DNA of 64,000 bases, taken from positions 484,146 to 548,145 of the forward strand of contig JAKUCV010002500.1 of NCBI GenBank assembly GCA_028386065.3, written 5' to 3'. Of this stretch, positions 34,838 through 45,402 are shown one piece after another (positions within the stretch are counted from its first letter, which is position 1; each line of letters starts with the position of its first letter). This stretch comes from Turnera subulata. Its lineage: Eukaryota; Streptophyta; Magnoliopsida; Malpighiales; Passifloraceae. Made by a program: the position numbers and the translations under genes. Under the pieces are notes generated by a model. The model was given only the letters and a program-made list of their open reading frames with translations, was not told where the DNA came from and ran no database searches.

Positions 34838-36647
34838 TGAAACGCCCGTGTCCCAATTTATTAATATAAGTTATAAATAAATTATTGATTGACCAAATTG
34901 CCCTTATCATACCCGGGACACCCGTATCCCAAAACAACCAATCAAATTAATCATAACATGTAGAAAGGCCAAACTGCCCTTCTTCCCGGGATACAATGTC
35001 AACTACATAATCAATGAACAATTATTCAACAATTTACACATCAACGAGTATGCAGCGGAAGACTATACATAAGATAACATGTATGCAGTGAAACTCTATG
35101 GATCCGACCCGAGGAGAGGAAAGCACCGCCACCTGCTGATAAGCACCATTGCTCAACGAACAACTAACCTGTAAAAGACTGTGAGGGGGTGAGACCAACC
35201 ACTGTCTCACCGCAGACAAATAAACCAATAATATACTATTAAAAATCAACTACAAGTACACCGGCATCAAACAACAACAACCACAATACACAGAGCAAGA
35301 CTTCATCAGACTACAAACCATCACTTGTCAACAATTATATTATTTTCTTTGTTATTAGGTTTAAATATTTTATTAGGGCCCTCTGCTGTGTGCGTCGATC
35401 TCGGTCCCGTCTCATGAGACAACCAGGCATAAGCCCAAATAAAACCAGGCACGAAGCCCAAACAAATCCATAGAGAGAGAGAGAGACAGAGAGAAAGAGG
35501 GAGGTAGAAAGGGGAAGATAGAAAGAGGGAGGTAGAACCGGCCATCACAGGCCCACATGCAAACCCGCATGCCATCCCGAGGGGTATTACTTCCCGCTCG
35601 AACCAACCGGTCAACAGCCCCACAGTAGACTTTATTATAATTCGTTATTCCCATTTATTCTTTAAGAGTTGTACCATACGTTATTTCAAACATGGTTGTG
35701 TGGATTTAACATTTTAATCTCAAATCCGGGCCTCCAGCCCACAATCCACCACACAAACCACAAAACCACTTATCACGCTATTTAACACACAAAACAACTC
35801 ATGCACGACAGGCTTATTATATCACACTGGTACACAGTTCACAAGTCATGCACACTGCATCAGAGATATCACCAACATAGTACACTCGCAGATAGCAACA
35901 TAAGCACATCAAACAAGGATGCATACAGCATTCAAGACCAACAATTAATACCACTTTATGTAACAAGATAGTTAACCGAGCATTGTAGGCAGTAATGCAT
36001 ACAAAGGTTTATAAGTCCTCACCTGGGCCATATTAACTGTCTCGGAAACCAAAGCCTTGCTCTGCCCGACATATCCTACAGTCGTAACATCCTACGAATT
36101 TACACATCACATAAGCTGCTTACTCACGACAAACGAATGATCATGCTAATGTTGTGTTCTTAAACATAATAGCCCGATTCTTACGAAGTCCATATTACCA
36201 TTTAAGGTTCAGCGTATAACCACCGAACCCTAAACCATGTCCAATCCTTCTTCAACTCAAAATAATCAATTTTATTAACAGACGATGCTGAGATCTAGAA
36301 ACTCATTACAACTAGGCAGTCCATTTAGAAACCAAGAGCATAGAACGCAGAGTTTTATGGTGCCAATCCTCAAGGCAAATCTACTAAACTGGAAAAGAAT
36401 TCCTTTGAATTATTAATCTTGCACTGAAACTACGACAAACCCCATATTTCACCCCGGAACTCCAATTGTTCCCGAACAAGGATCGATTCTAAAAGTGAAA
36501 ATAATATTTTCAAAGTGAATCAATTAATTATATCAATAATTTCTTAACCAAAGACTCCCGGAACTCCGCAAGGGTAAAAATGGAAATTAAATACCGAAAA
36601 TTTCAAAAATTCTGGAAAAATCAATTAACGAAATTCGGGGCGTTACA
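34838..36647 (-). repeat. Element 3, 3' LTR (1,810 bp)
   Basis: Lacks a 123-bp block present at 39445-39567 of the other LTR. It carries a GA-rich duplication of about 30 bp near 35500-35530 that the other LTR lacks. Confidence 0.92.
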
Positions 36648-36665
36648 GTTCTACTCCACTTAACA

Positions 36666-36685
36666 AAATTTCGTCCTCGAAATTT
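36666..36685 (-). promoter_or_regulatory. Conserved hairpin next to the polypurine tract of element 3
   Basis: AAATTTCG-TCCT-CGAAATTT: a perfect 8-bp stem. Relative to element 1 both outer bases changed together (G..C to A..T), so pairing is kept. Confidence 0.5.
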
Positions 36686-38129
36686 CAAGATGTGTCAAGC
36701 AACCAAGTGCTTAGCTGACACAGACAAGTGTCACCCGGTATCAAAATACCGTCGGCCAAACCACCGAGTAGAACCATCATGTCCATCAAATACATTTCCA
36801 AGCAAGAACTCCAATATACCCAAGTCAATCATCGACTTAGTCTAACATGATTAATAGATCATAAGATCAAAGCTCTAAACAAAGAATCTTATCCAATCAT
36901 AATCAACAATATTGATACTAGAATCCATAAACCATTTCATTTATCATCAATCAACCAACTATATCTAATCTTATAATCCATTAAGCACATCCTCAAATGA
37001 CAGAAATCAAAAGCGTAACCTAAGAAACAAGATCTTCACCCCCACTGTAAATACCTCAAGACCAAAAATCCATAATCACTTTCATGATCTGAACCTCAAG
37101 TTATTTCCTTTATCACGCACTAATTCAACCAAACTCGTATATATGTCCCGGATCATACCTTAAGTACTAACACCAGATCATTACCGAAATATTAAAATTA
37201 TCACTCCACAAGACCCAAAAATCTATTCATAACTCATGCTCATACTTATATGCTACCCCTCAAGTCACACTTAGCACCGACTCCAAAGTTTCTTGATAAA
37301 AGAATTAAAACTTCAAAGCATCTCCGGTCACATAACTATCAACCTAGTAACTGAATCACAATCCCCGAGATCACCTCAAAATCAAACCTCAATACAAACA
37401 AACTACCAGCATCCCTCAGTATAAGAACTAGAACCTCAACAAAAATTCATGATCAAAACTTTCCAAAAGCTATCACCATTAATGTCTCGAATTCCAACAA
37501 GGTTAGATACCTCGAGTATCATTAAAAGACTTTTCCCCCGGATATACTACTAGATCAACCTCAAACTCTTTAAGCATAATTGACAGTTAACTCTCCAAAT
37601 ATACCATTAAATCAAACTCAAATTTTATTAACAATTATTAGCTCGAACTCCAAACAAAATTTAACCATATAATAATTCACCAGTAAATCCAATTCCCCCA
37701 GCTCAACAAATCGGACCACAACAACATGATCACCAAGATCACAAGAATTCAAATCCACAAGTGTCACATAAGATCATCTCCCGACAGACTAATCATCCAA
37801 GCTCAGATCGATGGTTCTTACTTGTATTGGCCAGTTCCACTCAGACAAGAAACACAAACAAAGAGTTCAGAGTCTGCACCGACTCTCACAAAACAGTGGA
37901 TATTCCACAACTAAACCTTGCAACAGCCTAAGCTATAAAGGTAAGCATATCATTTCAACAACAATTCCGTGTCACACCGACCCTCAGCAGGTGCGTGTCC
38001 TCCACCGGATCCATAGTACAACCCACTATATAAATGCATATGACTATGCAACAGACAATACAGAAAGGAGCAGACTCATGCACAGAAGATCACAACACGT
38101 ATTCACACATCCCAAAGGATCTACAGCCT
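36686..38129. other. Internal region of element 3, no coding capacity seen
   Basis: A/C-rich on plus, with repeated acctcaa, aatcaa and ctcaaactc words but no regular tandem array. No retroviral motif appears in any frame given. Confidence 0.6.
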
Positions 38130-38143
38130 GCTCCGCTACCAAA

Positions 38144-40044
38144 TGAAACGCCCGTGTCCCAATTTATTAATATAAGTTATAAATAAATTATTGATTGACC
38201 AAATTGCCCTTATCATACCCGGGACACCCGTATCCCAAAACAACCAATCAAATTAATCATAACATGTAGAAAGGCCAAAATGCCCTTCTTCCCGGAATAC
38301 AATGTCAACTACATAATCAATGAACAATTATTCAACAATTTACACATCAACGAGTATGCAGCGAAAGACTATACATAAGATAACATGTATGCAGTGAAAC
38401 TCTATGGATCCGACCCGAGGAGAGGAAAGCACCGCCACCTGCTGATAAGCACCATTGCTCAACGAACAACTAACCTGTAAAAGACTGTGAGGGGGTGAGA
38501 CCAACCACTGTCTCACCGCAGACAAATAAACCAATAATATACTATTACAAATCAACTACAAGTACACCGGCATCAAACAACAACAACCACAATACACAGA
38601 GCAAGACTTCATCAGACTACAAACCATCACTTGTCATCAATTATATTATTTTCTTTGTTATTAGGTTTAAATATTTTATTAGGGCCCTCTACTGTGTGCG
38701 TCGAGCTCGGTCCCGTCTCATGAGACAACCAGGCATAAGCCCAAATAAAACCAGGCACGAAGCCCAAACAAATCCATAGAGAGAGAGACAGAGAGAAAGA
38801 GGGAGGTAGAACCGGCCATCACATGCCCACATGCAAACCCGCATGCCATCCCGAGGGGTATTACTTCCCGCTCGAACCAACCGGTCAACAGCCCCACAGT
38901 AGACTTTATTATAATTCGTTATTCCCATTTATTCTTTAAGAGTTGTACCATACGTTATTTCAAACATGGTTGTGTGGATTTAACATCTTAATCTCAAATC
39001 CGGGCCTCCAGCCCACAATCCACCACACAAACCACAAAACCACTTATCACGTTATTTAACACACAAAACAACTCATGCACGACATGCTTATTATATCACA
39101 CTGGTACACAGTTCACAAGTCATGCACACTGCATCAGAGATATCACCAACATAGTACACTCGCAGATAGCAACATAAGCACATCAAACAAGGATGCATAC
39201 AGCATTCAAGACCAACAATTAATACCACTTTATGTAACAAGACAGTTAACCGAGCATTGTAGGCAGTAATGCATACAAAGGTTTATAAGTCCTCACCTGG
39301 GCCATATTAACTGTCTCGGAAACCAAAGCCTTGCTCTGCCCGACATATCCTACAGTCGTAACATCCTACGAATTTACACATCACATAAGCTGCTTACTCA
39401 CGACAAACGAATGATCATGCTAATGTTGTGTTCTTAAACATAATCAGTACACTAGGCCCGTTACTAAGAGATCTGAGTCTAAGCCTAAATCAAATCCAAT
39501 TTAATAACAGGGCGTAAAGCCCACCTTATTAACCCACCCTTAAACCCCGTTATACAGTTGGTTTTGTAGCCCGATTCTTACGAAGTCCATATTACCATTT
39601 AAGGTTCAGCGTATAACCACCGAACCCTAAACCATGTCCAATCCTTCTTCAACTCAAAATAATCAATTTTATTAACAGACGATGCTGAGATCTAGAAACT
39701 CATTACAACTAGGCAGTCCATTTAGAAACCAAGAGCATAGAACGCAGAGTTTTATGGTGCCAATCATCAAGGCAAATCTACTAAACTGGAAAAGAATTCC
39801 TTTGAATTATTAATCTTGCACTGAAACTACGACAAACCCCATATTTCACCCCGGAACTCCAATTGTTCCCGAACAAGGATCGATTCTAAAAGTGAAAATA
39901 ATATTTTCAAAGTGAATCAATTAATTATATCAATAATTTCTTAACCAAAGACTCCCGGAACTCCGCAAGGGTAAAAATGGAAATTAAATACCGAAAATTT
40001 CAAAAATTCCGGAAAAATCAATTAACGAAATTCGGGGCGTTACA
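38144..40044 (-). repeat. Element 3, 5' LTR (1,901 bp)
   Basis: Same sequence as 34838-36647 apart from scattered substitutions, with an extra 123 bp at 39445-39567. Confidence 0.92.
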
Positions 40045-40627
40045 ATGGGGTTGGCTCAAAACTACGTAGTTTTGGAGCTGGGTGTGTGTTTTTTTATTTT
40101 TCTGCTTGGTTCAATAGGTTGTATGGTTTTTTTTCCAGGCAGTGTTTTTGCAGGGTTTACAGGGAAGTGAGGGGAGATGAAGACTGGTGTGCACTGGGTT
40201 GGTATGAGACACAGGTGAAGGACATGCAGATCACTGGTATAGCACGAGTAGGGTACTGGCCACGCACGGGTGTAACAATCTGCTCACAAGCTTCACAGTA
40301 GAAGGCGGCGGCAGCCTAATACTGTGCAGCATGTGAGGCAGGTTCTGTCCGGACCAGAAAATAATTTTAGTACCCCCTTAGCTTTATTTCTGGTCCGATA
40401 ACTCGAGGATAAACCCGACTTTTCTGAAGATTCCTGGACCCGAAAAATTCCAACTTTGGTCCGAAAAATCCGCGGAAAAATCCCGAACGTGGAACAGGGC
40501 TCGGTTTCGGAATCCAAAGCTCGATTTACCATAAATTAATTACCCAAGATTAATTTTAATGGTAAATAACGATAAAATAAATTTTTACAGTACCGGTAAA
40601 AACGTAAAAATTACCAGGGCTGTTACA
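40045..40627 (-). repeat. Element 2, 5' LTR, remaining part after element 3
   Basis: Continues the match to 27326-27907 and ends GGGCTGTTACA just before TSD tattt. The first five bases are the second copy of element 3's TSD. Confidence 0.92.
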
Positions 40628-40632
40628 TATTT

Positions 40633-41606
40633 ATTGTTGATTTTGGCTTTCGAGCCTAATAAGTAGGCACTTAAATTGTCCAGACACATTGTATAAATTT
40701 AATGTATGCATTTATAGTTAGTTTTGATTTTTCAACCTAATAAATAAAATTCAATACATTGAATTGTATATATTTTTTATTCCTTCTGGTTTTCAAACCT
40801 ATTAAATAGGTCTTCTAACCTCAATAAATAAATTATATGTAAACTATATACTGGATTATATAAAAATTGTAAGTACATCTGGTATTCAATTGTATAAAGA
40901 TAATGTGAAGATAAAAATTCTATGCATTGAGTTATATATATTGATTATTTATTTTAGTTTTTTACATAATCCAAGTATATTGTATAAATTTAATATATAT
41001 TTATAGTTAGTTTCAAATTTTAAACCTAATAAATAAAATTCTATAGTATATATTTATTATTTCATTTTATTTTTGAAACCTATTAAACGGCTTTCTAAAT
41101 AGTCTTGATGCATTGTACAAATTTAATAAATATATTTATAAATATATTTATAAAATTAGGATGTTTATAAATTTAATAAGTAGATTTTGGGTTCCATATA
41201 CCACCTAATATATTGAATATTTTATATATTTATTTTTTATTTTACCTTTCGAGCCTAATAAGTAGTCCAAAATTGAAGTATGACCAGTTCAAGAGAGATA
41301 GAAAAGCATAGGAAAATATGGGATTGGTTTTCTTTGGTTTTGATGTGAGAAGCTCATTCTCTTTTCATTTTCTACTCCCTCTGAATGACCAGTCATTTTT
41401 GTTGCGCATGATCTCTTCTGCTTCATGATCTGTCAGATAAGGAATTAAATCTGATTGCTTTGGAACGCATCATTTTCTTCCGACCTATATAAAGTCACAT
41501 GATCTAGATGTGGCTCTATGGATAGATTTCTGATCGCATCAATTTCTTTCAAGCTGAAATATTTTTGCTTGTCGTGGCACTCTTGGTTTCATATCATGAG
41601 TTGCAG
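40633..41606. other. AT-rich flank of the coiled-coil gene fragment
   Basis: Degenerate repeats of a t(a)tattta and 'aacctaataaataaaatt' kind run through 40640-41260. A TATA-like cctatataaag lies near 41484. No upstream exons of the coiled-coil gene were found; its 5' part is either missing or lies beyond the transposons. Confidence 0.45.
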
Positions 41607-43661
41607 GAACAAAATACTGTACCATCCTTAAGAAAAGCTCTCAGGGATATAGCAATGGAGAAAGATGCAGCAGTTGTTGCACGTGTGAGTATTATTTGCT
41701 TACCAATTATTGTTCTCTGGTGCTATGAAATTATTGCTCTCTGGTGCTATGCAATTATAGCTCTTCTTCGTTCTTCACCCACAAAGTGTGATGCTTTAGT
41801 ATAGAAGGACCTCTCAGCCCAGCTCCGCACACTTACGAAGCGTCTGAAGGAAGCAGAAGAAGAACAATACAGAGTACCCAAGTTTCCATTTTTTCCTCTC
41901 ATTAAAAAAAAAAAAAAAAAAAACCTTGCATTTTGATCCTGTTTCTATATTCTTGTGTATTCAACTGCATAGGCCGAGGAAGATGCATCAGCCTTGAGAG
42001 CAGAGCTAAACTTAATGCAGCAACAAACTATGAGTAATCAAGTTGGTGGAACTTCTATGGGAATTCCATTGGATCAAGTGCAAAGCTTGGAAAAGGAGTT
42101 AGCTAGTTTAAAAGCTGAGTTGCAGGTAAGAATTGTTTTGTTCATTTCAGCAATGAAATTTTTTTTAGTATTCTCTCATTTTATTCAAAATTTATAGCAA
42201 GAGTCATCATTGAGGCAACAAGAGCAACAACTATTAGTGCTGGAGCAGGCCCGAGTTTCTTCCCTTTTGACTGAAAAGCAGGATTTGGAAGAGAAAGTTG
42301 CAGTTATATCATCAAAGGACTCAGGCCCGTCCCTGGACAATTCTGGTATGTTTGAAACTTCTCTGGTCGCATATATTCAACGGTAAATATATTATTATTC
42401 TCAAAAAAGAAAAAAACAGTAAATACATGATTGACAAATCTGTGTGATGCAGCGGAAGTATCAGAGAAAATGACACACAAGGCATTTTCAGTGGTAAGGA
42501 GGTGCCTTTAGTTGATATTCTCATCAAGTCTTTTTGTGGCCAAGAACCGTCGGATTTAGTAATTGTATCTCCATTTTGTCTCTCCAGTTTCGTTTCACTT
42601 TATCCCTAAGCAAAATGAGTTTTTTTTGCTTGGTCTTGGATGTTATCTTGTGTAGGAAGATAAGCAGAAACTTGAGACACAGTTGCATGATATGGCAGTT
42701 GCGGTTGAGAGATTGGAAAGTAGCAGACAGAAGCTTTTAATAATGGAGGTTCAGTTTTCTTTTTCGTCTTTCAGTATGTATATGAAAGTTAGAAGTGCAT
42801 TTCTCATATGATGGCAAGTGCTGACGTTTCATGATTTTGTGCCCAGATTGATTCTCAATCTTCAGAGATAGAGAAGCTATTTGAGGAAAACCCTAATCTT
42901 GCGTCTTCCTGCCAAGAGGCAATGAGCGTAGCAAAGCAGTGGGAGAATCAGGTAGGCGTGGTTCAGTTCTGTGGCCCTAGGAGCTCAGCATCCCTTGGAT
43001 TAAATCAAAACAGCCTAATTTCCCCTATAACTTATCAGATGTCATTGTGTGTGTGGATAGCATTAAGGAGTGGTATGGTACTGAATGTAAAATACTACTA
43101 GTCTAGTCACAGATGTATGTTAAAACAGATGAAGGGATGCTGAGCAATAAGATTGTTGAGAGCAATAATCTGTGTTGCCTGTAAAACTTGCAGTTGAAGG
43201 ATTGCCTTAAGCAAAATGAAGAGCTTCGTGCAATTCTGGATAAGTTGAGATCAGAGCAGGGTAATTCACTGCTTTCAAACAACACAGAGATGTTAAGAGT
43301 CTCAGAGCGCCATAGAGATGGGATAAGCGAGACTGGGGCATATACAGCTGAGATACTCTCCCTGAAGGTTAGTTATTGAGGACGGGAGGCCTTTGGTTCC
43401 TGGGAGTCCTGAAAAAGTTTCTTTTCCGTGCTGGCTCATTTCAGACCTCTACTATTCATGAGAGGAAGAGGTAAATTGTCTAAAAATTTTGCTGGTAGGA
43501 GTTAATTCCTTCTGTTGGTGTTTCCTTTGTACTTTATAGGGCCAACTTGGAAAAGAACAGAGCAGAGCAGAGCAGAAGCACTATCCGCTGAGGTCATGCA
43601 GCTGTCAGCCAAACTCCAGGATGCCATGCAAGCATATAATGATCTTTCACGCCTGTATGTT
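41607..43661 (+). pseudogene. Truncated plant coiled-coil protein gene, nine recognisable exons
   Basis: Consecutive in-phase exons read: 41607-41684, 41805-41873, 41973-42125, 42198-42345, 42453-42493, 42656-42748, 42847-42951, 43194-43367 and about 43540-43661. They encode a Glu/Gln/Lys-rich heptad protein: [102 protein letters not shown] know this as a conserved plant coiled-coil family but cannot name it. No start exon was found. In the last exon an extra agagc unit near 43560-43575 breaks the frame, and the domain stops at a probable donor (cct^gtatgt) with no further exon before the PPR pseudogene. The gene is therefore truncated at both ends. Confidence 0.7.
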
Positions 43662-44465
43662 TCATTTTGATGTTTTAAAATGGGAACGGTTGTACAAGGA
43701 ATGGGAATTTTTTGGAATAAGCTTCAGATTTGCTGCAACTGTACACGTATGACCCTAAGCTCTTACACCAGTTCTGATCTATTAGAATTTGTTTTAAAAA
43801 AAAATTGGGATTATTACCTACAGTAATCACCAATAATCCCCACACGAACAGACCCCATCCTGGAAATGGTGGAAGCGATTCACATCTCTTACCAAGATAA
43901 CCCTATTGGTAAACTTCGAAACAAGCTTTGTGAAAGAATGACAGTCTTCACATAACCTTAAAATTTTTGGCAATGCGAATGGTTTCTCCGTGATTAGTAT
44001 TGACTATTGATTAGTCCAAACGCAACTGCCACTTTCTCACTATGGCCCAACACAATTTGCTCCTTTTCCTTGGCATCGAGATCATAGAGTACATCTTTTG
44101 TCTGAGGTAGGAACCTTTTGTCTTTCATTTCTGTAGATAGTTCGTCCACCAATGCATGAAGCTGCTCAACCTGCGGGTTAAACTCATCAACAGACACAAA
44201 TGAGTAGATTTTCCTCTTAACTTCTATACAACTGCGACCTGGGACCTTTTGCAGCCCACGAGCTTCAAGGAGCTTCTTCACCCTTTTTACTTCATCCCCC
44301 AACCCGGCCTGTGCATAAATATCAGCAAGAAGAACATAGTTTCCAGCATTTGTAGGCTCAAGCTCAAACAGCCTCTTGCAAGCTCTCTCTGCAAGCTCAA
44401 CATTACAAATGAATCCTACATGCTCCGAGAAGAGAACCCCAAACCTCCGGGGTCTGGTTCATCCC

Positions 44466-45402
44466 TGTTGTCTTCCTTGTTTCTCAAAAACTGATAAATC
44501 ACATGAACATCGATGTTGGAATCAAAACATCGATGTTGTGATGATTCTGGAGCTCCAAATAATCCGGCCGAGAGCTTAGAACATCGATGTTGTCACAAGA
44601 ACATCGATGTTTCACGAATTCTGAAAGGTTGGCAGAAGCTCTAGGACATCGATGTTGGCCCTAGAACATCGATGTTACACAATTCTGGAAAGTTGGCAAA
44701 ATTCTTAGAACATCGACGTTGCACCTAGAACATCGATGTTTTCTGGAATTTCCAGAATTTCTCAAGAACACCAAAAAAACCTGAATTGATCAGAAGTGAC
44801 TCTGAACCTTTCAGAATTGTTCTATTAGTGATTGAACAACTTTGTTTACTCTCAAATTACACTCAGAAACGAAAAGAATGGGTGTTTGACAAATCTCACA
44901 AAAATCTCACTCAAGAACAGAATATGAACATGAAGAACATTCATGCAATTTTCAGAATTCAACTCAAATCCAGAAACACAATCAATATACACTAAATAAT
45001 GTAACTCACTCAGAAAACTAACAGAACCAAACTTACTTGAATATGGAAGAGAACAAAAACGATTTCTCCACACTGAAACTTACAACAATGCAGCAAATTT
45101 AAACACATCAAAAAAGTGTAGTCCACTATCATGGGTACTTGTGCAGACCACACAGAATTCTGAAGACACTCAGAGTAAGCATGTTACTAACAAGCATGCT
45201 TACCTAACCTGACACTAAACATGGAATAACTTGGTAACACACAACAACATAACAAACTAAAAACAACAATTACTTGCAGACTTTCCCTTGACCAATTCTG
45301 TTTCTCTTCCTCTTTTGGTGGGGGCACCTGCAAACCAAACTGTCCATTCTTCCAAGCTGACCAATGAAGTCAGAAGTGAGGCAGCTTGATCACATTCTAA
45401 CA
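44466..45402 (-). repeat. Copia 3' LTR (937 bp) with eight 12-bp palindromes
   Basis: Contains eight copies of AACATCGATGTT or one-base variants between 44506 and 44740. The copy at 44709 reads AACATCGACGTT and the copy at 44645 begins G. Confidence 0.95.

Larger units (their letters stand above)
34838..40044 (-). mobile_element. Element 3: non-coding LTR retrotransposon derivative (5,207 bp) nested in element 2
   Basis: LTRs are 34838-36647 and 38144-40044, TG..CA ends, with perfect TSD atggg (34833-34837 and 40045-40049). The PBS TGGTAGCGGAGC (minus) is at 38130-38141, so the orientation is minus. The internal 1.5 kb (36648-38143) is A/C-rich and holds no gag-pol; its longest ORF is 111 codons with no motif. 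It can only move with enzymes from another element. The LTRs differ at roughly 13 bases plus two indels, so it is young. Confidence 0.93.
25123..40627 (-). mobile_element. Element 2: Tekay-like chromovirus (Ty3/gypsy) with decayed gag-pol, itself split by element 3
   Basis: LTRs are 25123-27907 (3') and 32707-34837 plus 40045-40627 (5'). The perfect TSD tattt lies at 25118-25122 and 40628-40632. The PBS TGGTAGCGGAGC (minus) is at 32691-32702. The internal region encodes gag, protease, RT, RNase H, integrase and a C-terminal chromodomain on minus, all broken. The insertion of element 3 lies inside the 5' LTR, at 34838-40044. Confidence 0.95.
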
